Assembly: GCF_900110065.1 (NCBI RefSeq)
Contig: NZ_FOCI01000004.1
Span: forward strand, 62,001-126,000
DNA length: 64,000 nt
DNA from: Loktanella fryxellensis
Lineage (GTDB): Bacteria > Pseudomonadota > Alphaproteobacteria > Rhodobacterales > Rhodobacteraceae
Direction: 5' to 3'
Position 1 is the first letter of the stretch. Every line of letters starts with the position of its first letter. The notes under the pieces were generated by a model. It searched no databases. It was not told the origin of the DNA and saw only the letters and a list, made by a program, of their open reading frames with translations. Positions 25,164 to 33,871 of the stretch are shown here, piece by piece. A program made the position numbers and the translations under genes.

Positions 25164-28100
25164 TCAGGCGACCATCGCCTCGGCCTTCTTCAGATCCACG
25201 CTGACAAGCTGGCTGACACCCTGTTCGCCCATCGTGACGCCGAACAGCCGGTCCATGCGGGCCATCGTGACCGCATGGTGGGTGATGATCAGGAACCGCG
25301 TGTCGGTGCGTCGCGTCATCTCGTCCAGCAGGTCGCAGAACCGCGTGACGTTGGCGTCGTCCAGCGGTGCGTCCACCTCGTCCAGCACGCAGATCGGCGC
25401 GGGGTTTGCCAGAAACACCGCAAAGATCAGCGCCATCGCCGTCAGTGTCTGTTCGCCCCCCGACAGCAGGCTCAGCGTGGACAGCCGCTTGCCCGGCGGC
25501 TGACACATGATTTCCAGCCCCGCGTCGAGGGGGTCGTCGCTTTCCACCAGTTCCAGACGCGCCTCACCACCATTGAACAGGCTGCGAAAGAGGGTGCCGA
25601 AATTGGCGTTGACCTGCTCGAACGCCGTCAGCAGGCGTTCGCGGCCCTCGCGGTTCAGCCCCGCGATACCCGCCCGCAAGGCGGATATGGCGGCCTCCAG
25701 ATCGGCCTTTTCGGTCACGAGGGCGTTATGCTCGTCCCGCACGCGGGTCGCATCCTCTTCGGCGCGCAGGTTGACCGCGCCCAGCGCGTCGCGCTGGCGA
25801 CGGTGGGTGGCGATGTCCGCCTCCAGCGTGGCAACGGGGGGCAGGTCGGCGGGATCGCAGCCAAGGTCGGCGGCAAGGGCCTCCGGCGTGGTCTCGCGGT
25901 CCTCGCCGATGCGCAGGGCGGCGGCTGCGGCCATCTCGGCGGCGGCCTCGCGGCGGGCCTCGGCGGCGGCGCGTGCCGTGCGCGCATCGGCGGCGTCGCG
26001 CTCGGCGCTGCGTTCCGCAAGGGTGGCATCGCGGTGCAACGCCTCGGCGGTCTGCAGCGCCGTGGCGGCGTCCGCCTGACGGGCACGGTCCCGGTCGAGC
26101 TGCGTTGCGAGCGCGGCGCGTTCGGCGGCCAGCCGGGCGGGTGCGTCCTGTGCTGCCGCCAGATCGACCCGCGCCGTCGCGGCGCGCTGCTCCAGTTCCG
26201 CACCGCGCCGCGCGGCATTATCCAGACGGTCGGTCCACGCCTGTATGTCCCGGGCGATCTCGGTCACACGCCGGTCGCGGGCGGTTGCGGCGCGGCGCAG
26301 GTCGTCCGCGGCGGCACGCCGGGCGATCAGGGTCAGACGGGCCGCCTCGACCGTCAGGCGCGCGCGGTCCACCGCTGCGCGCGCCAGTGCCAGATCGGGC
26401 AGGTCCGCGATCTGTGCCTGTGCCGCATCCAGTTGCAGGCGCGCCGCCGCGGCGTCTTCCGCATGGCGCGCCGCGGCGAAGGCCAGCGTTTCGACACGGC
26501 CATCGGCCAGATGCCGCTCCGCCTCGGCCCGCGATGCGGCGCGCTGTGCCTGCGACACACGCACCTCGGCGTCACGGCGGGCGTGACGGGCGGTCTGGTC
26601 GGCCTGCGTCAGCGCGGCCAGCCGGTCCGCCAGCGCCGCATGCGCCGCCGCGGCGCTGGCCGCCACCGCCTCGGCGCTTGCCAGATCCCGACCGAGGTCG
26701 GCCAGACGGTTCATCTGCTGCAACCGCAGGGCCGCAGCCGACGGGGCATCTGCCGCCGCCGTGCGCAGACCGTCCCACCGCCACACGTCGCCCGCCACGC
26801 TGACAAGGCGCTGGCCCGGCAGCAGGCCCGCCTGCAGAGCGGCCCCCTGCGTGGCATTCACCACGCCCACCTGCGCGATGCGGCGCGCAAGCGCGACGGG
26901 TGCATCCACCACACCCGCCAACGGCCGCACACCATCCGGCAGCGCCTGCGGTGCGGCATAGTCCGGCAGGGTGACCCAGCCCGAGGCGTCGGCTTCCGTC
27001 ACCGCAGGTGCCGTCAGGTCGTCGGACAGCGCAGCCCCCAGCGCCGCCTCGAACCCGCGCGCGACGGTGATCCGGTCCAGCACCTGATCGCCCGCGCCCG
27101 CGCTGCGGGTCACGAGACGCGTCAGGCCTGCCACTTCCGCGCGCAGGGCCGCTGCCTCGCCTTCGGCGGTGGCACGGCTGGCCCGCGCCTCGCCCTCGCG
27201 CGTCTGGCAGGTGGCGCGGGCCGCCTCGGTCTCGCGCAGGGTATCCTCGGCGTTCTGCGCCGTCGCTGCGGCGATCTCCTCGCCTTCGGTCGCGGTGGCC
27301 AGATTGGCGTCCGCCCGGTCGCGGGTGGTGGCTGCCTCTGCCATCGCCGCGCGGGCGCGGTCCGCCTCTGCACCTGCCCGTGTCGCGGCCTTGGTGCTGT
27401 CATCCAGCAGGCGTCGTGCGGACTGGTGACGCGCCGACAGGCGGGCTACGGATTCGGTGCCATCCGCAAGGTCCTGCTCGAGAGCGGCCAACGCCTCGGC
27501 TGCTGCCTCGGCTGTGGCATCGGCCAGATCCTGCGCCTCGGCCTGACCGTCGTCCATCGCAGTCAGCTCTGTCCGCTCCTCGGTCAGCCGCAGGATCGTG
27601 GCTGTGGCATCCGCGTTCAGACTGGCCTCTCGCGCCATGTCGCGGTCGAGCTGGTCGACGCGCCCGGTCAGCGTGCGGATCGCAGCATCCGCAGCCGCCG
27701 CCTGTTCGTCCAGCCGTTCGCCCTGCGCCAGCAGCCGTTGCACGACCGCCGCCGCAATGGCCGCCTCGTCACGCAGCGGCGCCAGCGCCGCCTCGGCCTC
27801 CGCGCGCGCGGCGGCGGCGGCTTCGGCGGCGCGCTCCGTCACGGTGGCTGCGGCGGCGCAGCGGTCGGCCAGCGCCGCAGCGCCGGCCAGCCCCATCTGC
27901 CCGTCGTGCCAATGGCGCAGCAGTAGCATCCCTTCGGCCAGCCGCAGCAAGGCCCCGATTTCGCGGTAGCGGGCGGCCTGCCGCACCTGCCGGGTCAGAC
28001 CCGCCAACTGCCCGGCCAGTTGCGCCACCACGTCATCGACGCGGCCGAGGTTCTGTTCCGCACCCCGCAGCTTCAGTTCCGCCTCGTGGCGGCGCTGATA

Positions 28101-28619
28101 GAGGCCGCTGATCCCCGCCGCTTCCTCCAGGATGCGACGGCGGCTGGTGGGCCGCGCGTTGATGAGCTCGCTGATCTGCCCCTGACGCACCAGCGCGGGG
28201 GACTGCGACCCGGTCGAGGCATCGGCGAACAGCATCTGCACGTCGCGGGCGCGGACGTCGCGCGTTCCCACCTTGTACGCGGACCCCGCGTCGCGGGTGA
28301 TCCGCCGCACGATGTCCAATTGATCGGCATCGTTGAAGGCGGCGGGCGCCAGCCGTTCGGCGTTGTCGACGATCAGCGCCACTTCGGCAAAGTTGCGAGC
28401 GGGCCGGGTCGCGGTGCCCGCGAAGATCACATCCTCCATCCCGCCGCCGCGCATCGCGGTCGGGCGGTTTTCGCCCATGACCCAGCGCAACGCCTCCAGC
28501 AGGTTGGACTTGCCGCAGCCGTTCGGGCCGACGACGCCGGTCAGACCATCGGCGATGATCAGGTCCGTCGGATCGACGAAGCTCTTGAAACCGTTGAGGC
28601 GAAGGCGCGTGAACCGCAT
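25164..28619 (-). CDS. smc: chromosome segregation protein SMC
   Basis: Condensin ATPase that compacts and segregates the chromosome, with ScpA/ScpB. 1151 aa. N-terminal Walker A GVVGPNGCGKSNLLEAL, long Ala/Glu/Arg-rich coiled coils (about 170-480 and 640-980), a hinge between (about 490-640; LAGVVDAPVALARRIAQVGV), and a C-terminal head with signature LSLLSGGEQTLTA and Walker B CVLDEVDAPLDD. The coiled coil is unusually Ala-rich, fitting the GC-rich genome. ATG 28619 fits the family start (MRFTRLRLNGFKSF). The whole gene stands alone. Confidence 0.96.
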   Translation of the reverse strand: MRFTRLRLNGFKSFVDPTDLIIADGLTGVVGPNGCGKSNLLEALRWVMGENRPTAMRGGGMEDVIFAGTATRPARNFAEVALIVDNAERLAPAAFNDADQLDIVRRITRDAGSAYKVGTRDVRARDVQMLFADASTGSQSPALVRQGQISELINARPTSRRRILEEAAGISGLYQRRHEAELKLRGAEQNLGRVDDVVAQLAGQLAGLTRQVRQAARYREIGALLRLAEGMLLLRHWHDGQMGLAGAAALADRCAAAATVTERAAEAAAAARAEAEAALAPLRDEAAIAAAVVQRLLAQGERLDEQAAAADAAIRTLTGRVDQLDRDMAREASLNADATATILRLTEERTELTAMDDGQAEAQDLADATAEAAAEALAALEQDLADGTESVARLSARHQSARRLLDDSTKAATRAGAEADRARAAMAEAATTRDRADANLATATEGEEIAAATAQNAEDTLRETEAARATCQTREGEARASRATAEGEAAALRAEVAGLTRLVTRSAGAGDQVLDRITVARGFEAALGAALSDDLTAPAVTEADASGWVTLPDYAAPQALPDGVRPLAGVVDAPVALARRIAQVGVVNATQGAALQAGLLPGQRLVSVAGDVWRWDGLRTAAADAPSAAALRLQQMNRLADLGRDLASAEAVAASAAAAHAALADRLAALTQADQTARHARRDAEVRVSQAQRAASRAEAERHLADGRVETLAFAAARHAEDAAAARLQLDAAQAQIADLPDLALARAAVDRARLTVEAARLTLIARRAAADDLRRAATARDRRVTEIARDIQAWTDRLDNAARRGAELEQRAATARVDLAAAQDAPARLAAERAALATQLDRDRARQADAATALQTAEALHRDATLAERSAERDAADARTARAAAEARREAAAEMAAAAALRIGEDRETTPEALAADLGCDPADLPPVATLEADIATHRRQRDALGAVNLRAEEDATRVRDEHNALVTEKADLEAAISALRAGIAGLNREGRERLLTAFEQVNANFGTLFRSLFNGGEARLELVESDDPLDAGLEIMCQPPGKRLSTLSLLSGGEQTLTAMALIFAVFLANPAPICVLDEVDAPLDDANVTRFCDLLDEMTRRTDTRFLIITHHAVTMARMDRLFGVTMGEQGVSQLVSVDLKKAEAMVA

Positions 28620-28794
28620 GGGCTGTGGTGATCCGTCGATTCCCTAGACGCTCGATGATGCAGGCCCCTGCACCCCCAAGTCAACGCAACCGCACCGCAT
28701 CTGCGGCAATCCGCTGGCTTATCCACAAGATATGGCAGGCATCCCGATCCCCATGCGGGGTTGACCCGGCACTAGCCCGCGGCGCACAAGGATG

Positions 28795-28995
28795 AGGCAA
28801 GGTATCATGCGGCACCATCCGGTGGCGTGGGATGAAACTGGGAATGTGGAACGGGTCCTTGCCACGTGCAACGACCCCGCGCCACAGCCGCCCCCGCGAC
28901 TGTAAGCGGAGAGTGCGGCGTCACGATGCCACTGGGGTCCACCCCGGGAAGGCGACGCCACACACTTTATCCGCGAGCCAGGAGACCGGCCTTGC
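28795..28995 (+). promoter_or_regulatory. adenosylcobalamin riboswitch
   Basis: Contains the conserved core: GGGAATGTGG (28851-), the ACCCCGCGCC ... GCCCCCGCGACTGTAAGCGG segment near 28894-28919, and the B12 box GCCAGGAGACCGGCC (28977-28991). It precedes the CbiM-like gene on the same strand. Exact ends are estimated. Binding of cobalamin is expected to lower expression of the transporter. Confidence 0.88.
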
Positions 28996-29010
28996 GTGAC
29001 GTAACCAAGA

Positions 29011-29028
29011 CCCGTCGGGTGCGACGGG
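29011..29028 (+). promoter_or_regulatory. hairpin between riboswitch and ribosome site (expression platform candidate)
   Basis: Stem CCCGTCG/CGACGGG with loop GGTG ends 5 bases before the AGGAG of the CbiM-like gene. There is no U-run, so control of translation rather than termination is likely (inference). Confidence 0.5.
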
Positions 29029-29044
29029 CGACAGGAGAAGATCC

Positions 29045-29713
29045 ATGCATATCGAACCGGGCGTTGTGACAGGCGCGAAACTGGCCCTTGGCACATTCAC
29101 CGCCGCCGGTGCCGCCACCGTCTCTGCCAAACTGGCGTGGGAGACGTTGCGCGACCGTGGCGCCTTGTCCCTTCTGGCACGCAGCGCGATGGCGACCGCC
29201 GCGACCGTGGTGTTCTTCGAGCTGCTGCCGCATGTCGCGGTCGGCCCGTCCGAAGTGCACCTGATCCTCGGCTCGACCCTGCTGCTGATGCTGGGCACCG
29301 CCCCCGCCGCGATCGGTCTGGCGCTGGGCCTGCTGCTGCAGGGGCTGCTGATGGCCCCGTTCGATCTGCCGCAATACGGCATGAACGTCACCACGCTGCT
29401 GATGCCGCTGCTGGCGCTGCACTGGATCACCCGCCGCGTGGTGGCCCGCGGCACGGCTTACGTCGATCTGACCTATGTGCAGGCGCTGAAGCTGTCGACG
29501 ACCTATCAGGCGGGCATCGTCGCTTGGGTCGCGTTCTGGGTGCTGTGGGGACAGGGCGCCAGCATGGCGACGCTGGCCTCGCTCGGCACGTTCGGCGCGG
29601 CCTACATGACCGTCGTGCTGGCCGAACCGCTGGTCGATCTGGCGGTGCTGGCACTGGCCAAGCGCCTGCGCGCCCACGGCACCCCGCTCCTCGACGCCCG
29701 CGTCTACGGCTGA
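29045..29713 (+). CDS. CbiM-family cobalt transport permease
   Basis: Inner-membrane substrate-capture subunit of a cobalt ECF-type importer (PF01891), 222 aa with about six hydrophobic segments. It starts MHIEPGVV; Met1-His2 are the family's metal-binding residues. The later GSTLLLMLGTAPAAIG and YGMNVTTLLMPL segments match the family more loosely than in classical CbiM. An AGGAG site precedes the ATG, and a cobalamin riboswitch lies upstream. No cbiN, cbiQ or cbiO is adjacent: a GNAT gene follows. It therefore acts alone or with subunits elsewhere. Confidence 0.85.
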   Translation: MHIEPGVVTGAKLALGTFTAAGAATVSAKLAWETLRDRGALSLLARSAMATAATVVFFELLPHVAVGPSEVHLILGSTLLLMLGTAPAAIGLALGLLLQGLLMAPFDLPQYGMNVTTLLMPLLALHWITRRVVARGTAYVDLTYVQALKLSTTYQAGIVAWVAFWVLWGQGASMATLASLGTFGAAYMTVVLAEPLVDLAVLALAKRLRAHGTPLLDARVYG

Positions 29714-29772
29714 CGCCACCCACGGAACGGGCCACCGCACCGGCCCGTTCCGCCCACCCTGACGAGACAACA

Positions 29773-30231
29773 GTGACTGCACCGCTGACCATAACGATCG
29801 CCGATCCGCGCCACGGTGCCGCGTTGGGCCTGCTGCAGGCCAGCCACGCCCATCTGGCATCCCGCTATCCACCCGAGGCGATCTTCGCGCTCGACCCGGA
29901 TGAGCTGGCCTCACCGCACATCCGCTTTTTGCTGGCCCAATCCGACGGTGCAGCGCTGGGCTGCGCCGCATTGGCGCACATGGGCGATTACGCAGAAATC
30001 AAGTCGATGTTCGTCACCCCTGCCGCCCGCGGCACAGGGACGGGCGCAGCTCTCATGCACAGGTTGGAGGACGAGGCGCGGGCGCAGAACCTGCGGTGCC
30101 TGCGGCTGGAAACCGGCGACGACCTCTATGCGGCGCACCGGCTCTATGCGCGGCACGGCTTCGTGGTGTGCGGCCCGTTCGGCAGTTACGTCGCGGGGCC
30201 GCATTCCGTCTTCATGCAAAAATGCCTGTAG
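29773..30231 (+). CDS. GNAT N-acetyltransferase
   Basis: A 152-aa GNAT protein. The acetyl-CoA site is in KSMFVTPAARGTGTGAALM (R/Q-x-x-G-x-G/A), followed by CLRLETGDDLYAAHRLYARHGF. The 3' sequence YGSYVAGPHSVFMQK closes the fold. The N-terminus (TITIADPRHGAALGLLQASH) fits the YncA-like group. Start is GTG at 29773 with no strong ribosome site seen; it may be read with the upstream transport gene, 59 bases away. Substrate unknown. Confidence 0.85.
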   Translation: MTAPLTITIADPRHGAALGLLQASHAHLASRYPPEAIFALDPDELASPHIRFLLAQSDGAALGCAALAHMGDYAEIKSMFVTPAARGTGTGAALMHRLEDEARAQNLRCLRLETGDDLYAAHRLYARHGFVVCGPFGSYVAGPHSVFMQKCL

Positions 30232-30234
30232 CGA

Positions 30235-30492
30235 TCAGTTGACCTGATCCGGCTTGGCGGGCGCGCGCACGGGGCCTTCGTCCTCGGCGGCATGCTCGGA
30301 CGCGTCCGCCGGACGGTCGAGATCCTTGGTCGACGCGCCGCCCTTGGCCTGCGCGTCCTTCATCCGGGCCAGCAGCTCCTCCTTGGACGGACGGCTGCCG
30401 AACGGCGTCTTGTCACTGCCATACTGGTTGTGCTCGGTGTGCTTGGGGCCTTTTTTCGCCACTTTCGCCGCTCCTTGCTTGCCGTAATCCAT
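30235..30492 (-). CDS. small hydrophilic protein, unknown
   Basis: An 85-aa, highly charged protein (Lys near the N-terminus, Asp/Glu near the C-terminus), starting MDYGKQGAAKVAKKGPKHTE. It lacks hydrophobic stretches and looks disordered apart from a short helix (KEELLARMKDAQAKGG). AGGAG lies 8 bases before ATG 30492, which supports it. Function not recognised. Confidence 0.65.
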   Translation of the reverse strand: MDYGKQGAAKVAKKGPKHTEHNQYGSDKTPFGSRPSKEELLARMKDAQAKGGASTKDLDRPADASEHAAEDEGPVRAPAKPDQVN

Positions 30493-30754
30493 GGGTCATG
30501 CTCCTGAATCGCTCAGCCTCTCATGTGGGTGAACGGTGGCAAAGGTCAAGCCTGCGCGAACCAAACCCCGGACGCCGTGGCCCTGCCCGATGCCGGCGTC
30601 ACAACCCCGTGGCGAGGGCCGCCGTCGCGATGTAACACGTGAAGAGGCACAGGACGAACAGACGCATGGGGCGGACTTTCATGAAAACCGAAGGCCGTGC
30701 ACAAGGCCGCAGCCGCCGATCGGTTCCGCCCCATGACGCGATGCGGACGGCACC

Positions 30755-31210
30755 GTGACCGAAACGCCATACCGCGCGACAGACAGCGACCTGTCCGCCG
30801 TGCTGCACCTGATCCGCACCGCATTTGCCGGGATGGACGGGCGGATCGACCCGCCGTCCTCGGTGCATCGCCTGACGCGCGCCGACCTCGCCCTGCCGGG
30901 CCGCGAGGTCTGGGTGATCGGGCAGCCGCCACTGGCCTGCATGGTTCTGACGCCGCGGGCGGATACGCTCTATCTGGGCAAACTCGCCGTCGTGCCAGCG
31001 GCACAGCGACGAGGCCATGCCCGCCGCCTGATCGCACAGGCGTTGATGCGTGCCGCGGCACTGGGCCATCCCAGCGTCACCCTGCAGACCCGCGTGGAAC
31101 TCACGGAAAACCACGCCGCGTTCACCCGCCTGGGGTTCGAGGAGATCGCCCGCACGGCGCATGCGGGTTTCGACAGGCTCACGACGATCACCTACCGGCG
31201 TACGGTCTGA
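30755..31210 (+). CDS. GNAT N-acetyltransferase
   Basis: A second GNAT, 151 aa, unlike the one at 29773. Its acetyl-CoA loop is KLAVVPAAQRRGHARRLI, then TLQTRVELTENHAAFTRLGF. GTG at 30755 starts MTETPYRATDSDLSAVLHLI. The stop is followed 34 bases later by copy 2 of the hairpin element. Substrate unknown. Confidence 0.85.
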   Translation: MTETPYRATDSDLSAVLHLIRTAFAGMDGRIDPPSSVHRLTRADLALPGREVWVIGQPPLACMVLTPRADTLYLGKLAVVPAAQRRGHARRLIAQALMRAAALGHPSVTLQTRVELTENHAAFTRLGFEEIARTAHAGFDRLTTITYRRTV

Positions 31211-31243
31211 CGCGCCTGTCTCCTCTCACACGCCGGTCCAGCC

Positions 31244-31288
31244 CTTCTTCTGGTCGCAAATATCCCGGGGTTTGGGGCAGAGCCCCAA
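31244..31288. repeat. dispersed intergenic hairpin element, copy 2
   Basis: TTCTTCTGGTC, two bases, AAATATCCCGGGG, then TTGGGGC/GCCCCAA with loop AGA. The arms differ from copies 1, 3 and 4 but still pair fully. It sits between the ends of the convergent GNAT and ThDP-enzyme genes. Confidence 0.8.
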
Positions 31289-31322
31289 GGACACCGCCCC
31301 GACCTCCGCCAGCGTCGCACCT

Positions 31323-32960
31323 TCACCCCGGCAGCGACGCCCCCGGCGACAGCACGCGGCTGTCGAGCACGCATTCGATGACTGCCACCGTCCCCGCCGC
31401 CTGCGCCTGCGCGAAGGCGTCCGCGAACGCGTCTTGCGTCGCCACCCGTGCGCCGAACCCGCCATAGGCGCGGGCGAGGGCGGCAAAGTCGGGATTTGCC
31501 AGCACCGTGCCAGACACGCGTCCCGGATAACTGCGTTCCTGATGCATGCGGATCGTGCCGTAGCGGCCGTTGTTCATCACCACGACGATGGGGGCGGCCC
31601 CATGCTGCACGGCGGTGGACAGCTCGTTGCAGGTCATCTGGAAACAGCCGTCGCCCGCAAGGCACACCACCTGCCGCCCCGGATGCTCCAGCGCCGCCGC
31701 GATGGCGGCCGGAAATCCGTATCCCATCGAGCCGGAGGTGGGGGCCAATTGCGTCCCATACTGCCGCCACCGGTAATAGCGGTGCAGCCACGCCGCATAG
31801 TTGCCAGCGCCGTTCGTCACGATGGCATCGTCCGGCAGCGTGTCCGACAGCCAGCGGATCACCTCCTCCTGCCGCAGGTCGCCGGGGCTGCCGACCGGCA
31901 CCTGCCACGCGTCATAGGCGGCGCGCGCAGGGCCGACCGCATCGGGCCAGCCGGGCCAGTCCGCCTGACGGCCCAGCGCCGCGCGCAGGCCCGCCACCGC
32001 CACGTCGCCGGGGCAGACCACGCCCATGTCCGCACCGAACACGCGCCCGATCTCGTCCGCGTCCGCATGGACGTGCAGGATCGTCTTTTGCGGATCGGCA
32101 GGATCGCACAGCGTATAGCCCTGCGTCTCGATATCGCCGAACCGCGTGCCGATTAGCAGCAGCGCATCCGCGTCCCGCACCCGCTGCGCCAGCGCGGGGT
32201 TCACGCCGACGTTCAGATCGCCCGCATAGCAGGGGTGGCGGTTGTCCATGTAATCCTGACGGCGGAACGACACCGCGACGGGGATCGCTGCGGCCTCCGC
32301 GAACGCCGCCAGATCGTCGGCCGCAACCTGCGACCAGTGCGGCCCGCCCACGACCATCAGCGGCGCCTTTGCCCCGCGCAGGCGGGTCAGCACGTCGTCC
32401 CAGACCCCCGCATCAAGGCTCACAGGCACCTGCCAGCCGCCGTGGAAATCCGCCACGTCGGCGGAGGCGCTCAGCACGTTTTCGGGCAGCGCCAGCACCA
32501 CCGGGCCGGGGCGGCCCGCCATGGCCACGCGGAACGCGCGGGCGATGTATTCCGGCAGGCGCGCGGTATCGTTCACCTGCGCCACCCATTTGGCCAACCC
32601 GCCGAAATGCGCCTTGTAGTCCACCTCTTGAAACGTCTCGCGGTCGGTGTGGCAGCTGTCGATCTGGCCCACGAGCAGCACCATCGGCGTGCTGTCCTGC
32701 ATCGCCACGTGCACGCCGGCGCTGGCGTTCGTGGCCCCCGGCCCGCGGGTGACGAAACACACGCCGGGGGTGCCGGTCAGCTTGCCATGCGCCTCGGCCA
32801 TCATCGCGGCCCCGCCCTCGTGACGGCACACGACGTTTCGGATGCCGCTGTCGTAGAGCCCGTCGAGCGCGGCAAGGAAACTCTCGCCCGGGACCGAGAA
32901 CACGCGCCGCACGCCCAGTTTCACCAGTTGATCCACAAGGATCTGCCCACCGTGCCGCAT
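31323..32960 (-). CDS. thiamine-diphosphate enzyme, acetolactate-synthase-like large subunit
   Basis: A 545-aa ThDP-dependent enzyme with the PYR-TH3-PP domain order. The catalytic Glu is in VCRHEGGAAMMAEAHGKL, and the ThDP motif is GDGCFQMTCNELSTAVQHGA ... NNGRYG. It differs enough from IlvB that the reaction is unclear (acetolactate, glyoxylate carboligase or a decarboxylase). GGAGG lies ahead of ATG 32960, fixing the start. No regulatory subunit (ilvH) is adjacent. It is divergent from a MaoC-fold gene. Confidence 0.85.
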   Translation of the reverse strand: MRHGGQILVDQLVKLGVRRVFSVPGESFLAALDGLYDSGIRNVVCRHEGGAAMMAEAHGKLTGTPGVCFVTRGPGATNASAGVHVAMQDSTPMVLLVGQIDSCHTDRETFQEVDYKAHFGGLAKWVAQVNDTARLPEYIARAFRVAMAGRPGPVVLALPENVLSASADVADFHGGWQVPVSLDAGVWDDVLTRLRGAKAPLMVVGGPHWSQVAADDLAAFAEAAAIPVAVSFRRQDYMDNRHPCYAGDLNVGVNPALAQRVRDADALLLIGTRFGDIETQGYTLCDPADPQKTILHVHADADEIGRVFGADMGVVCPGDVAVAGLRAALGRQADWPGWPDAVGPARAAYDAWQVPVGSPGDLRQEEVIRWLSDTLPDDAIVTNGAGNYAAWLHRYYRWRQYGTQLAPTSGSMGYGFPAAIAAALEHPGRQVVCLAGDGCFQMTCNELSTAVQHGAAPIVVVMNNGRYGTIRMHQERSYPGRVSGTVLANPDFAALARAYGGFGARVATQDAFADAFAQAQAAGTVAVIECVLDSRVLSPGASLPG

Positions 32961-33065
32961 GTCGTGCCCTCCTGCCCGTCCGTCGCGCGCACCATGACCC
33001 CCGGACCCGTCCCCTGCAAGGCGATGCGGTTTGCGCGCGACCCGGTTTGCAGGCAAGGATGTGGA

Positions 33066-33860
33066 ATGATCCCCGACAACAGCCACAGCAGTGCCGATCC
33101 GATGGACCCCGCCCGCGCGCGGGCGCTGCAGGCGACGCTGGGCGAGGACCCGGTGATCGCAACGGGCGACCCCCTGCCGCCCTTCGCGCACCACGTCTAT
33201 TTCTGGGACCCGCAGCCGCCCGCGCAGCTCGGCCGCGACGGGCACCCGGCGACGGGGGGGTTCATCCCCGACCTCGGCCTGCCGCGCCGCATGTGGGCAG
33301 CGGGGCGGCTGGTGTTCCACCGCCCCCTGCTGGCGGGGGTCCGGGCCGAACGCCTGACGCGGATCGAGGGGATCACCCGCAAGGACGGACGCAGCGGGCC
33401 GCTTGCCTTCGTGCGGCTGCGCCACGACATCCGCCAGCGGCAGGCGCTGGCGCTGACCGAGTGGCAGGATCTGGTCTATCGCCCGGACCGGGGCGACGCG
33501 GCAGACGCAGCACCGCCACCCGCCCCCACGGACGAAACCCTGTCGGACCCGCTGGTCGCCGACGCCACCCTGCTGTTCCGCTACTCCGCGCTGACCTTCA
33601 ACGGACACCGCATCCACCACGACGCCGATTATGCGCGTCAGGTCGAAGGGTATGCAGGCCCTGTCGTGCACGGCCCGCTGCTGGCACATCTGATGATGCG
33701 GCTGGCGACGCGGGCGCAGGGCACGCTGCGGCAGTTCGACTACCGCGCGACAGCGCCGTTGATCCTTGGCGAACCTGCGACCGTCTGCTGGCGCGACGAC
33801 GGTGCGACATGGGTCCGCGCCGAAGGCGGGCGGCTGTGCATGAGCGGCCAGGCAGGCTAG
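33066..33860 (+). CDS. MaoC/hot-dog-fold hydratase (HTD2 / mesaconyl-C4-CoA hydratase-like)
   Basis: A 264-aa two-domain hot-dog protein. The C-terminal half has FRYSALTFNGHRIHHDADYA, the catalytic Asp/His region of R-specific hydratases, and VEGYAGPVVHGPLLAHLMM. The N-terminal half (FWDPQPPAQLGRDGHPATGG) is typical of the mesaconyl-C4-CoA hydratase group. A CoA-ester hydratase is likely; the substrate is not known. AAGGA precedes ATG 33066. The gene is divergent from the ThDP enzyme. Confidence 0.8.
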   Translation: MIPDNSHSSADPMDPARARALQATLGEDPVIATGDPLPPFAHHVYFWDPQPPAQLGRDGHPATGGFIPDLGLPRRMWAAGRLVFHRPLLAGVRAERLTRIEGITRKDGRSGPLAFVRLRHDIRQRQALALTEWQDLVYRPDRGDAADAAPPPAPTDETLSDPLVADATLLFRYSALTFNGHRIHHDADYARQVEGYAGPVVHGPLLAHLMMRLATRAQGTLRQFDYRATAPLILGEPATVCWRDDGATWVRAEGGRLCMSGQAG

Positions 33861-33871
33861 AGCGCGGCGGG

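Noticed and set aside
25044-27926. Long + strand frame opposite smc
   Set aside because: Complement of the smc coiled coil; no homology pattern.
30599-30682. 27-codon minus-strand frame (MKVRPMRLFVLCLFTCYI...) with a hydrophobic helix
   Set aside because: It could be a small membrane peptide, but no good ribosome site or conserved context is visible.
31323-32960. Call of the ThDP enzyme as ilvB
   Set aside because: There is no ilvH neighbour and the sequence does not clearly match the anabolic enzyme, so only the family is given.
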